Positions 27,020 through 38,409 of a DNA stretch of 64,000 nt are shown piece after piece. Made by a program: the position numbers and the translations under genes. Under the pieces are notes generated by a model that saw only the letters and a program-made list of their open reading frames with translations, did not search any database and was not told the origin of the DNA. Within the stretch, counting starts at the first letter, position 1. Every line of letters begins with the position of its first letter. The stretch is from Verrucomicrobiota bacterium (GTDB lineage Bacteria > Verrucomicrobiota > Verrucomicrobiia > CAIQCK01): positions 434,001 through 498,000 of the forward strand of contig JACRQF010000019.1 in NCBI GenBank assembly GCA_016222825.1, written 5' to 3'.

Positions 27020-28702
27020 ATGCCTTCCAAAGCAAAGCAACTCGGAGTAGAAGACATCTCGCACGCAATGCGTCCGTCTAAACTCAGGCCAATAGTTCAA
27101 AAACGAAAAACGGTTGTATCCGAGCCGCCAGTTCCGCGGCGGGAAGCGGCAACCGAAACCGTTGCGTATCCAATCCCCGCCGGACTGCACTACCTCCTGA
27201 AAGAAGAAGCTCTCGCGGAAGGCAAGACGGCTGCTGCACTAATGACCGAGTTGCTCGAAGTGGCTGTTACGGAACGGCACCGCGTGCGTTATCCGATTCT
27301 TCGCCCCGCGAAAGCGACGGTTTCTTCATCCGCGCGTGGCCAGCTACACGAGCGTTATGCCTCACGGTTGGTGGCCAACCCGCTGCTTACTCGCAAGCTT
27401 GTTTCATTTCAAGCCAGCAAGGTCACGCCGTTTTACCGTTGGCTCAAATACAAGGAAGCGTTCTCGCCAGAGTTGGTGGACTACCTGTTTGATTGTTTGG
27501 ACATCGCTCGGAACGAATCGGCTCATGTGCTCGATCCTTTTGCTGGAACAGGCACCACCTTGACGCGCGCCAGTGCCCGCCGCTGGAAGGCCACGGGCAT
27601 CGAGTTGCTTCCAGTCGGTGTTCACGCGCTGCACGCGAGGTTTGCGGCCGATCGCGTGGACCCTGTGGCGTTCAAGCGAGTGGTAGAACGATTAAACGCT
27701 CTCGACTGGGACAAGCCGAAAGCCGGATGGCACTTCCCTCATTTGCGGATCACACAAGACGCATTTTCGGCAACTACCGAGGCGCAGATGTCAGCCTATC
27801 TTCGGTTTCTCGATGGCATCGCCGACGTGGACATGCGTTTTCTCCTGTGGTTCGCCTGTCTCTCGGTGTTGGAAGAGGTGAGTTTTACACGAAAGGACGG
27901 ACAATATCTTCGCTGGGATTCTCGTTCGGGCCGCACTCTAGGCCGCCCGTTCAATAAAGGCGCAATCCTAGCGTTCAATGAAGCTGTTCGCCAGCGCCTC
28001 GCGGAATTTGTGGAGGACCTTCAGACTCGCAACGGTGGCAACTTTTCCCGCAATGTGGAAGTGATTGAAGGCTCCTGCCTCACGGCGCTGCCCAAATTAC
28101 CGGAGTCAAAGTTCGACGTTGTTCTGACTTCGCCGCCTTACTGCAACCGATACGACTATACGCGCACCTACGCGCTCGAACTGGCGTTCTGCGGCAGTAA
28201 CGAGAACGACATCCGCCGCCTACGCCAGACGCTTCTGTCTGCCACAGTGGAAAACAAAAGCAAGAGGGCTGAACTCTGCGCGCTTTATGCCCAACTCGGC
28301 GCGGGCTATCGCTACAGCGCGATTGAGGGAGCCTACGAACAACAAGCCGCTTTGCAGGAAGTGCTCGGCCTGCTGATCGCCGCAAGGGAGCGGGACGAAC
28401 TGAGCAACCCCAATGTGCCCGATCTTGTCGCGAACTACTTCATGGAAATGGCGCAAGTAGTGTTTGAACTTGCTCGCGTGTTGAAGTCTGGCGGGCATGT
28501 CATAATGGTCAACGACAACGTTCGGTATCATGGAGAGGAGGTTCCCGTGGACCTGATCCTTTCCGACTTCGCCGCATCGGCGGGCCTGGCCGTGGAGAAG
28601 ATTTGGGTTCTGCCGCGCGGCAAAGGCAATAGCAGCCAGCAAATGGGGCGCTGGGGTCGTCAGGAACTTCGCAAGTGCGTTTACCTCTGGAAGAAACTCT
28701 GA
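27020..28702 (+). CDS. Type II DNA amino-methyltransferase (N4-cytosine/N6-adenine type) of an AvaI-like system
   Basis: 560 residues from the first ATG (27020); a GTG at 26978 is also possible. Motif I is D172-PFAGTG and binds S-adenosylmethionine. Motif IV is SPPY at 371-374, the catalytic motif typical of N4-cytosine methylases. The roughly 200 residues between them may hold the target-recognition domain, so the order I then IV resembles the alpha arrangement. The N-terminal 100 residues are charged and may form a DNA-binding extension. Only 3 bases separate its stop from the endonuclease gene, so the pair is a two-gene restriction-modification unit. Base composition is lower in GC than nearby genes, consistent with transfer. 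Confidence 0.88.
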   Translation: MPSKAKQLGVEDISHAMRPSKLRPIVQKRKTVVSEPPVPRREAATETVAYPIPAGLHYLLKEEALAEGKTAAALMTELLEVAVTERHRVRYPILRPAKATVSSSARGQLHERYASRLVANPLLTRKLVSFQASKVTPFYRWLKYKEAFSPELVDYLFDCLDIARNESAHVLDPFAGTGTTLTRASARRWKATGIELLPVGVHALHARFAADRVDPVAFKRVVERLNALDWDKPKAGWHFPHLRITQDAFSATTEAQMSAYLRFLDGIADVDMRFLLWFACLSVLEEVSFTRKDGQYLRWDSRSGRTLGRPFNKGAILAFNEAVRQRLAEFVEDLQTRNGGNFSRNVEVIEGSCLTALPKLPESKFDVVLTSPPYCNRYDYTRTYALELAFCGSNENDIRRLRQTLLSATVENKSKRAELCALYAQLGAGYRYSAIEGAYEQQAALQEVLGLLIAARERDELSNPNVPDLVANYFMEMAQVVFELARVLKSGGHVIMVNDNVRYHGEEVPVDLILSDFAASAGLAVEKIWVLPRGKGNSSQQMGRWGRQELRKCVYLWKKL

Positions 28703-28705
28703 GCC

Positions 28706-29659
28706 ATGAAGGAATCATTTCGCCAGCATCTGAAGTCGGCCAGTGAACTGGAAACGACGCGCGAAGCCTATCGAGCCGGATTCATCGCCCTCGCGCTCGA
28801 AAGAAACCATCGCGCCACGCCCTTCGTGGAGAGAGCACGGGCATTGAAATTGGCGGCTTCGCGTGCAAAGACAGCGGCCGAACTCTTGGAGATGGAGGAC
28901 ATTCAATCCGCACTGCTCACTGCGGCAGGTGTATCTGACAAAGCGGCATCGCACTTGGAAGCAGCGGACGAGAAGAAAGCCATCGCGGGACTCATCAAGA
29001 ACTTTCTCGAACCCGCTGGCGCGGCCTTCGTCGAGGAATTGGTGTATCGCTTTTTGCTCACGCGTGGTGACACCCTCGGCGGCTCGATGCGAAACTTGGG
29101 CGGAGTTCTGGCTCAACAGAAGTTCACGCGGTCGGTCATCGCCCACTTGAAGAACGCCGGGAAGTCTTACCGTTGGCTCCACGCCGGAACTGGCAAGTGG
29201 GCCGAAGCACCCGACGATGAAACTGGAATTGAAGTGCATCTCCGTGGACTGGCTTGGCAGAGCGGCAAAGCTTCCCGCACGCTTTACTACAACGTGACTG
29301 TCGCCGTCTCTCGCAGCCATGTGGATCTGAGCGTGCTCAACTGCGGACCTGATGCCTTGGACCAAGAAATGTTGAAGTCGCCGGCCTCGTTCCTTGCTCT
29401 GGGCGAACTGAAAGGTGGTATAGATCCAAATGGCGCGGATGAGCATTGGAAGACCGCGCGCACGGCACTGAGCCGAATCAACGAAGCCTTCGCTCGGAAC
29501 CAAGTTCGGCCGCACACCTTCTTCATCGGTGCCGCCATTGAACCAAAGATGGCCAAGGAGATTTGGAGTTTTCTCGAAAGTGGAATCATCGAAAATGCAG
29601 CTAATCTAACCAACGAGAACCATGTTGCCTCGCTTACTCGTTGGTTGTGTTCTCTATAG
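28706..29659 (+). CDS. AvaI/BsoBI-family type II restriction endonuclease (predicted CYCGRG)
   Basis: 317 residues. The block E234-L-K236-GGIDPNGADEH247-WKTA matches the active-site block of BsoBI as I recall it (E240, K242 and general base H253), with identical spacing between E, K and H. The PD-(D/E)xK acidic partner is probably D207 in SHVDLSVL. The N-terminal helical region and overall length (about 320) fit the family. AvaI and BsoBI cut C^YCGRG; this specificity is inferred by homology. It follows the methylase directly, which makes a complete system. Its reading frame and active-site residues appear intact. Confidence 0.87.
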   Translation: MKESFRQHLKSASELETTREAYRAGFIALALERNHRATPFVERARALKLAASRAKTAAELLEMEDIQSALLTAAGVSDKAASHLEAADEKKAIAGLIKNFLEPAGAAFVEELVYRFLLTRGDTLGGSMRNLGGVLAQQKFTRSVIAHLKNAGKSYRWLHAGTGKWAEAPDDETGIEVHLRGLAWQSGKASRTLYYNVTVAVSRSHVDLSVLNCGPDALDQEMLKSPASFLALGELKGGIDPNGADEHWKTARTALSRINEAFARNQVRPHTFFIGAAIEPKMAKEIWSFLESGIIENAANLTNENHVASLTRWLCSL

Positions 29660-30338
29660 CGTTTGCGGATTACCAAGGTCGAAGCGGGAATTGCGGTCAC
29701 AAGGCGGGAAACTGATAAGGAAGGTTTCCTCCACCTGATCGGGAGATCGGACGCCGATGGAACCGATCTTGGCATACGCTGCGGAAGGGCGGAACCCGGA
29801 AAAGCCGATGTTTTCTTTCCATGAAAACCGCGGTTTCCTGTGGAAACTGAAAGATTTTGTCCAGGAAAACCGTTTTGGGGTGCTCGCGACGGCGTCGCGA
29901 GGGCTTCAAAAGCGTTTGGGGGTGGTCAAGGCGGCGTCGTGAGCGGTTCAAAACCGTTTTGAAGGGGTGGAAACGGCGTCGCGCCCCCTTCCAAAGTGTT
30001 TTGGAGGGGTAAAAACGGCGTCGCGAGGGCTTCGAAGACGTTTGGGGGTGCTCGCGACGGCGTCTTGACCACTTCGAAGCATCGAAGCTGGGCTTTGGAT
30101 GGCGACGCGACCGCATCGAAGGGGCGAAGCTGGCGAAGAGAGAAGACCCCGACCACCGCCAAGTATCCGGGCTGGGGAAAAGCAGTCTTTTGGAGCGGCG
30201 ACGGATATCTTTCCTCGGAAGCGGATGGCTGCTGGAGGATCGCTCAGCAGCCGGGCTGGGAAAAGGATTTCGTCTCGATGACTCCCCTTGGGACTCGAAA
30301 GGGTTGATTTATTCGCCGGCCAATCGCACCGTTGGCCC
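29660..30338. other. Intergenic region (about 680 bases) with dyads and a tandem array
   Basis: No convincing gene is present. The left part (29660-29870) has short dyads, including the 12-bp palindrome AAACCGCGGTTT at 29825-29836 and a GGAAAC/GTTTCC pair near 29705-29728. The centre is the 42-bp tandem array described separately. The right part (30123-30338) leads into the glycosylase gene. Several frames stay open through the array only because its period is a multiple of three and it lacks stop codons. Confidence 0.7.
29871..30122. repeat. Six-copy tandem repeat with exact 42-bp period
   Basis: The core GGCGTC (GGCGAC in the last copy) recurs at 29891, 29933, 29975, 30017, 30059 and 30101, exactly 42 bases apart each time. 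Units read roughly GGGGTGnTnGCGACGGCGTCGCGAGGGCTTC followed by AAAANCGTTTT. The first copy contains the perfect dyad CTCGCGAC-GGC-GTCGCGAG (29883-29901). Sequence identity falls towards the right end, but the spacing does not. There is no spacer diversity, so it is not CRISPR. Its function is unknown. Confidence 0.9.
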
Positions 30339-30803
30339 ATGCGATTGTGGACGCTTCATCCCGGTTATCTCGACGCTCGCGGACTCGTCGCGGCGTGGCG
30401 GGAGGCGTTGCTGGCGCAGAAGGTTTTGAGCGGCGGCACGCGCGGTTATACGCGACATCCGCAGCTTGCGCGGTTCCGGGCGGCGCGCGACCCGCTGGCG
30501 GCGATGGCGGCGTTTCAGGCGGGGCTGGCGGCGGAGGCGGCGCGGCGGGGCTATCGTTTCGACACCGCGAAGATCGCCCGGCGGAGGTTCACCGGTCGGA
30601 TGACGGAGACGCGGGGGCAATTGCTATATGAGTGGAAGCATCTGCGAGCGAAACTGCGGGTGCGTTCGCCGGAGGTGTATCGCCGGCTGCGCGGCGTGAA
30701 GAGGCCGAAGGCGCATCCGATGTTCCGCATCGTGCCCGGCGGTGTGCGGGAATGGGAGAAACGCGCCGCGTCGCCTGTTCGTTTACAGGATGGGAAGAAG
30801 TAA
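30339..30803 (+). CDS. Pyrimidine dimer DNA glycosylase family protein (T4 endonuclease V-like)
   Basis: 154 residues from ATG 30339. It begins MRLWTLHPGYLDARGLVAAWREALLA-type, then GTRGYTRHPQLARFR and MFRIVPGGVREWE, which I recognise from bacterial Pyr_excise (PF03013) proteins. The family excises UV-induced pyrimidine dimers by glycosylase/AP-lyase chemistry. T4 endonuclease V uses an N-terminal Thr after Met removal; here residue 2 is Arg, so the catalytic nucleophile in this branch is not obvious. An in-frame ATG at 30288 exists, but the conserved start is at 30339. It is cytoplasmic and stands alone. Confidence 0.75.
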   Translation: MRLWTLHPGYLDARGLVAAWREALLAQKVLSGGTRGYTRHPQLARFRAARDPLAAMAAFQAGLAAEAARRGYRFDTAKIARRRFTGRMTETRGQLLYEWKHLRAKLRVRSPEVYRRLRGVKRPKAHPMFRIVPGGVREWEKRAASPVRLQDGKK

Positions 30804-30904
30804 CCCTCTCGAAAATCGGCGGGCCGTCGGTTCCAGGGGACAACGAACGCGCTTCGACGATGAAGCTTTGCAAGGCGGCAGGTTTACGCTAGAAGCTGCG
30901 GTTC

Positions 30905-33547
<2,643 letters not shown>

Positions 33548-33655
33548 GTCTTCCGCAGCGGCATCGGCCCCTGAACTGCGGCGCAAAGAGGATCATGCGG
33601 GCACGATCCACTGCGCGGGTGAAACGCCGGCGCTGCGGCCGGGTTGGTTCTCGGA

Positions 33656-34960
33656 TCAGATGCTCCACCCCGCGCGCATCGCCCGCGACAAGAGCCGGTT
33701 CGCGGTCGGGTCGCCGGGGAAGATTTCCCGCGCCGGATCCCACTTCAGCGGCCGGCCAAGGCGGCACGAGATGAAGCAGAGATGGCAGACGCTCGCAGCG
33801 CGATGGCCCAACTCCGCGTGCGTCGCCGGCAGCCGGCGGGAGAGGACGCAGTCAATGAAATCCGCGTGGTGGAGAGAGCCGGTGCGGACGCGGCTTTCGC
33901 CGGGACGGATGGTTGAACTCAAGATGTCTTCCGAACTGGCGGTGACGTCCCATCCGCTCATGTGAAGCCAGCCCTCGCTGCCCTCGAACCGCACGCCGAA
34001 GCCGTCGCCGCTGGCGAGCACCAGCTTCATGCCGTTCGCGTAACGGCACGTGATCTCAAACTCTGTCGGCGCGTCGTAGATGCCGTCGGTCGGGAAGGTG
34101 CCCTTGCCGTCAATGTCCACCGGCCCGGTGAGGTCCACGCCCATGCCCCACGTGGCGAGGTCCACGGCATGCACGCCGTTGTCGCTGATGTAGCCTTCGC
34201 CGTAATCGAGGATCCAGCGGAAGTTGAAATGGCAGCGCGCCGGCGTGTAAGGCATCCACGGCGCGGGGCCGAGCCAGAGGTCGTAGTTGAAATCCGGCGG
34301 CACCGGTTGCGGCGCTTCCAAGCCGGTGAAGCTGCCGCGCACGCCAAACCCACGGCCTGGAACGCAACGGACAGTGTGCAACTTGCCGATGCGGCCGTTG
34401 CGCACCAGTTCGCAGGCGGCACGAAACGTCTGCACCGAGCGCCGCTGCGTGCCGGTCTGGAGCACGCGGCCGTGGCGTTGGACCGTCTCGACGACGGCGC
34501 GGCCCTCCGCGACGGAGTAAGCCAGCGGTTTCTCGCAATAGATGTCCTTGCCGTGGCGCGCGGCGGCGATGGTGATAACCGCGTGCGTATGGTCCGGTGT
34601 GCCGATCATGATGGCGTCAATGTCACGGCGCGCGATCAACTCGCGGAAGTCCTGCGTGACCTTGCAGCCTTTGTAGCTGCTCACGCCGGTTTGTTTCGCG
34701 TAGCGGTCCTCGATGGTGGCGGCCATCGCCTTGGCGCGCGCGAGGTCCACGTCGCACGAGGCGACGATCTGCACGCGCGGGTCGGCCAGGAACATGCGCG
34801 TGTTGTGGCCTCCCTGGTTGCCGACGCCGATGCAGGCCATTGTGATGCGCTCGTTGGCCGGCGCAGCCCCTGCACGTTTGGTCTGGAGGATGAACGGCGC
34901 CACTACGGCGCCGCGGCAGGCAACCTTGAGGAATGTGCGTCGCGAAAGGCTCGTCTTCAT
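33656..34960 (-). CDS. Tat-exported Gfo/Idh/MocA family oxidoreductase
   Basis: 434 residues from ATG 34960, with GGAAA upstream. The Tat signal is LSRRTFLKVACRGAVVAPF. The Rossmann motif is ITMACIGVGNQGGHN near residue 44. The family motif DIYCEKPLAYSVAEGRAVVE (with the EKP lysine) is near residue 155, and the C-terminal half is the GFO_IDH_MocA_C beta-sheet domain (FNFRWILDYGEGYISDNGVHAVDLATWG). Family members oxidise or reduce sugars and cyclitols with NAD(P). The Tat signal implies that the enzyme folds with its nucleotide in the cytoplasm and acts in the periplasm. It closes the minus-strand operon-like run. Confidence 0.93.
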   Translation of the reverse strand: MKTSLSRRTFLKVACRGAVVAPFILQTKRAGAAPANERITMACIGVGNQGGHNTRMFLADPRVQIVASCDVDLARAKAMAATIEDRYAKQTGVSSYKGCKVTQDFRELIARRDIDAIMIGTPDHTHAVITIAAARHGKDIYCEKPLAYSVAEGRAVVETVQRHGRVLQTGTQRRSVQTFRAACELVRNGRIGKLHTVRCVPGRGFGVRGSFTGLEAPQPVPPDFNYDLWLGPAPWMPYTPARCHFNFRWILDYGEGYISDNGVHAVDLATWGMGVDLTGPVDIDGKGTFPTDGIYDAPTEFEITCRYANGMKLVLASGDGFGVRFEGSEGWLHMSGWDVTASSEDILSSTIRPGESRVRTGSLHHADFIDCVLSRRLPATHAELGHRAASVCHLCFISCRLGRPLKWDPAREIFPGDPTANRLLSRAMRAGWSI

Positions 34961-35052
34961 AGCAGTTTCCGATTGTGGCAACGTGATGGTCGCTCTCCGT
35001 GCTGCGTCGGGTCAAGCGGTTTGTAAGGCAATCGCGCCACTCCATCGCGCAA

Positions 35053-37122
35053 TTACTTCTTCGTCTTCCGATAGATCGCGCCGGGACTGATCTTCTCCGC
35101 GTAGGACATCATTGTGAAACAGACCAACTGCGTCAGCTTCGGCTCGCCGGCGGCAAAGACCTGAGTGGCGAGGTAGCGCAGTTCCTGGTCGGCGGCGGCG
35201 GCGATGGCCGCGCCGTCGGGCAGGTGGCGGGCGTAGACGTATTGATGGAACGGCAGGCCGCCGAGCTTGCAGCCCCATTGCTTGTTGTAGTCCCACGGAC
35301 AGTTCGCGCCGCGACCGCGCTGGTTCTCGCGCATCCACTCTAGCGCCGCACGGATGTGTCCCACACTCGCCTTGCCGAGCGGACTCTTCAGCTCGAGGTG
35401 CGCCATCCCCGTGGAGAACGCCTCGAAGACATACATCACCACCGCCGGCGCGGCCTCCTTGAAACCGATGTGCTCGGCCTTGCGGAAATCCATCTTGTTG
35501 AGCCAGTCGAGCGTGCCGCGAGCGACCTTCAGGTATTTCTCGTCACCCGTCTCCGCGTAGAGCATGAACGCGACCGAGCCGAAGATGCCCGATGAGCACC
35601 ACCATTCGCCGTCGAACTTGCTCCAGAGTCCGTCGGTGATGCCGCCGCCCGGCCCGACATAGTTGTCCAGCACCAGCTTCGTGTAGGCCATCACCGAGTC
35701 CATGTAGCGTTGCCGGTCGGCCACGCTCTCGCAACGCACCGCAGTCGCCAGCACGCCCATCGCGATGCTCGCGCAATCAGCAACATACCACTCGCCCTTC
35801 GTCTCGCCCGGCTTGCGGCCGTAATGCATCCAGTAAGCGCCCTTGGGTGTCATGCCGTCCTGATACTCGATCATCCGGTCCGACCATCTCCGACAAACCT
35901 CCAGATACTTCCGCTCGCCTGTGAGGTCAAACGCCACCGCCAGCGCCCGCACCGCGTAGGAGTCATGGTAGAAAGGCACCTTGCGCTCTGGAGTGTTCAG
36001 TTCCGCGCAAGCCGCGTCGCACATCTTCAGGAACTCCGCGCGCAGACGGTCGCGGTCGGAAGCGCGGTCGGCTTGATAGAACCAACCCGCCGGCAGGCTG
36101 CGCAGTTTCAGCGACAGGCCACCCTTGTAGTTGAAATAGGTGATGAGCGCGCGGTCGCCGACCCAAGTGACCGCTGGATACGCCCACGCGTCGTCGGGCG
36201 CGTCTTCCAGATTGCGAAAGTTCGTCCACGTCTCGCCTTCGTCCTTGGAGATTGCCGCCGTGAAAGGATTCCGCCGTTTGGCGCCGGGGTTGTGGTTCCA
36301 AATTGCCAGCAGGTTTCGAGTAGTCGGGATGCGCGTGATGGCAACCGGCGCGTCGGAGCCGACGAGCGACGTCGGCACCGGCTCACTCCACGTCGCGCCG
36401 CCGTCTTTCGAGAGGCTCTTGTATTGACCTCCCAAACCAGTGCGCATCAGCATCATCACGCGTCCGTCGGCCAGTTCAATGCACGCTGGCTCGTAGCACT
36501 TACCTTTCGCCGGCCGCACACGCTGGCTGTCGCGCCACGTCTTGCCGTCGTCGTCGGAGAGAACGCAATAACTGTCCCCGCCTTCCCACGCCTCCAGCAG
36601 GATGCGCCCGCTCCGCAGCCGGATGCAGCGGCCGTTGGTGAGGCCCGTGTATTTGCCATCCGGGCTGAGTTGCTTGCCGACGCTCCATGTTTTCCCATCG
36701 TCGGCGGAAGTGCGCATCATGATGCGGCAGTCGCTGGACTCGGTGTTCTTCTGGCAATGAAAGAGCGCGAGATCGCCGTTGCGAAGGCGAATGAGGTTGA
36801 CCTCCATCACATTGCAGCCGCCGTCGTTCTCGACCAGCGTGAACTTCCCGCCCCAAGTCCGCCCGCCATCCTGCGAGAGCTTGCCCGCGATGCGCGCCGG
36901 CCCGTGGTCCGCGCCCTGGCCCGCGTAGAACTCCGTCCATGCCAGCAATAGCGAGCCGTCCTTGCGCTGGATGATCGCCGCCTCGCTGTTGCGCGGGTTC
37001 TTTGGCCCGACGGGCGCGACGAACATCTCAAAAACTTCCGCATCTTTGAACTCGGCCGCAGCGGCGAGTTCAGCCAAGAAGACGCAGACCGTCAGCATCA
37101 GAACTGTTTGACAGAGTTTCAT
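35053..37122 (-). CDS. Secreted sialidase-like Asp-box propeller fused to an alpha-toroid domain
   Basis: 689 residues from ATG 37122 (AAGGAAACC upstream), with a signal peptide (VLMLTVCVFLAELAAAAE). Residues 25-330 form an exo-sialidase-like six-bladed propeller with five Asp boxes: SQDGGRTW, SADDGKTW, SDDDGKTW, SKDGGATW and SKDEGETW. Residues about 350-689 look like an (alpha/alpha)-toroid, with YHDSYAVRALAVAFDLTGE, VRRWSDRMIEYQ-like, YVADCASIAMGVLATAV, GIFGSVAFMLYAETGDEKY and SAEKI-like helices. The sialidase Arg triad cannot be assigned with certainty. The architecture suggests a glycan-cleaving enzyme with an added helical domain of lyase or unsaturated-glucuronyl hydrolase type. Confidence 0.82.
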   Translation of the reverse strand: MKLCQTVLMLTVCVFLAELAAAAEFKDAEVFEMFVAPVGPKNPRNSEAAIIQRKDGSLLLAWTEFYAGQGADHGPARIAGKLSQDGGRTWGGKFTLVENDGGCNVMEVNLIRLRNGDLALFHCQKNTESSDCRIMMRTSADDGKTWSVGKQLSPDGKYTGLTNGRCIRLRSGRILLEAWEGGDSYCVLSDDDGKTWRDSQRVRPAKGKCYEPACIELADGRVMMLMRTGLGGQYKSLSKDGGATWSEPVPTSLVGSDAPVAITRIPTTRNLLAIWNHNPGAKRRNPFTAAISKDEGETWTNFRNLEDAPDDAWAYPAVTWVGDRALITYFNYKGGLSLKLRSLPAGWFYQADRASDRDRLRAEFLKMCDAACAELNTPERKVPFYHDSYAVRALAVAFDLTGERKYLEVCRRWSDRMIEYQDGMTPKGAYWMHYGRKPGETKGEWYVADCASIAMGVLATAVRCESVADRQRYMDSVMAYTKLVLDNYVGPGGGITDGLWSKFDGEWWCSSGIFGSVAFMLYAETGDEKYLKVARGTLDWLNKMDFRKAEHIGFKEAAPAVVMYVFEAFSTGMAHLELKSPLGKASVGHIRAALEWMRENQRGRGANCPWDYNKQWGCKLGGLPFHQYVYARHLPDGAAIAAAADQELRYLATQVFAAGEPKLTQLVCFTMMSYAEKISPGAIYRKTKK

Positions 37123-37152
37123 GGTTTCCTTTTCCAGCAAGCTTGCGCAGTT

Positions 37153-38397
37153 TCACGAGGATGTTGTTTTTCCAAAAACCCTCCCTGGCCAAAGATACTC
37201 GGCGAGCATCAGGCCCGTGAACACAGTGGATCGTTTTCGCCTCATGAAGAAGAACGCGTCGCGACGCGCGGGGTCTGCGACGTTGGCCAGGAACTTGTTG
37301 AGCGCCGCGACGACATCTTCACGGTCGCCGAACAGGTTGTGGTAGCCCATCAGGAACAACGGCGCCAACGGCGAGCGGTCCAAGTTGCCCTCATCGCCGC
37401 GGTCCCACAGGCCGCGGTCGTTTTGTGTGGAGACGATCCAGTCTATCCATTTTCGCGCCGCGTCTTTGAGCCTCTTTCGCTCCTCGTCGCCATCCACCGT
37501 CTGATACATGGTCCACAACCAGCCTTCGCCGCAATACGCTGTGAGCGCCAGTTCCCAGCGGGTGCCTTTCACCTGCCGGGGCGGCAGGTAGTAACGCACA
37601 TATCCCTCGCCGGTTGTTCCCGTCCGGCTGAGCCACTCGATGGATTTCTTGCTGAACGCCCTGAAGAACGGATTCTGATTCAACGACGCATACATGCTCG
37701 AGAAGCGCGCGCCGACAATGCCACTGGCGACCGGGAAGGGCGTGGCATCGAGGTGTGGCTTGGAAAGCCCGTTCGGGCCGACATCGTTGTGCCGGTAACC
37801 GAGACCGACGCTTCCGTCCGGATAAAGGAAACCTCTCGAGCCGCCCCGGCCCATGCCGGAAGGATCCGTGTCGGAGCCATACCGCAGATAGTTGGCAAAC
37901 GCATCCAGCGCCGTGAGGAAAAGACGCTTCTGTGAATTGCTGGCAAACGGCAGCGCCGAATACAGCGCGTTGCAGGCCTGTGTGGAATCGCAGAGGTAGA
38001 TGTTTCCCTGCAAAATCCCGTCATTCCAGACGCCCTCGGGCAATTGACGGTCAGCGAGAAGCTTCGCGCTGGCCAGCACCGCCTCTCGATACCGTGGCTC
38101 ATCAAACTCCCTGGCCGCGACACCCAGCAATCGCGCGCATTCGCCCCGGATAAAAATGGAAAGACCTTCCACAGGACGGTCGCCGACCACAGCCATGCAC
38201 TCCGCGTCAATCTTCAACTGGTGGATCCATGCCGCCACCTCCTTGAAGAGAGAATGGGCCTGGTCCCGGCTCAGCGTGATCTTGGCCTTGTTCCCCGGCG
38301 GGTTCTGCGCCAAGACCCCGCGCAAGGGCAAAACCGCAGCGGCTGCCGCGCCAGCGACCAGAAAGTGGCGACGACTAATAGGAGTTCCGAGTTTCAT
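37153..38397 (-). CDS. Tat-exported hypothetical protein, alpha-toroid-like
   Basis: 414 residues. The Tat signal is ISRRHFLVAGAAAAAVLPL. The rest is mostly helical with repeated motifs of an (alpha/alpha)-toroid: YREAVLASAKLLADRQLPEG, CDSTQACNALYSALPF, LFLTALDAFANYLRYG and RLKDAARKWIDWIVSTQNDRGLW. Such folds occur in polysaccharide lyases, unsaturated glucuronyl hydrolases and terpene cyclases. No catalytic residue can be named. It is 30 bases from the sialidase-like gene and 12 from the upstream gene, so it is co-transcribed. Confidence 0.75.
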   Translation of the reverse strand: MKLGTPISRRHFLVAGAAAAAVLPLRGVLAQNPPGNKAKITLSRDQAHSLFKEVAAWIHQLKIDAECMAVVGDRPVEGLSIFIRGECARLLGVAAREFDEPRYREAVLASAKLLADRQLPEGVWNDGILQGNIYLCDSTQACNALYSALPFASNSQKRLFLTALDAFANYLRYGSDTDPSGMGRGGSRGFLYPDGSVGLGYRHNDVGPNGLSKPHLDATPFPVASGIVGARFSSMYASLNQNPFFRAFSKKSIEWLSRTGTTGEGYVRYYLPPRQVKGTRWELALTAYCGEGWLWTMYQTVDGDEERKRLKDAARKWIDWIVSTQNDRGLWDRGDEGNLDRSPLAPLFLMGYHNLFGDREDVVAALNKFLANVADPARRDAFFFMRRKRSTVFTGLMLAEYLWPGRVFGKTTSS

Positions 38398-38409
38398 GCT
38401 TGTCTCCAG

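Noticed and set aside
25868..27190. N-terminal extension of the lactonase frame
   Set aside because: It overlaps the propeller-hydrolase and methylase genes in antisense and has no lactonase motifs. The signal peptide begins at 25867.
27020..29659. Larger defence island
   Set aside because: Only the restriction-modification pair is present; no further defence genes, integrase or att sites could be seen.
29871..30122. CRISPR array
   Set aside because: Units are contiguous with no spacers and no cas genes are nearby.
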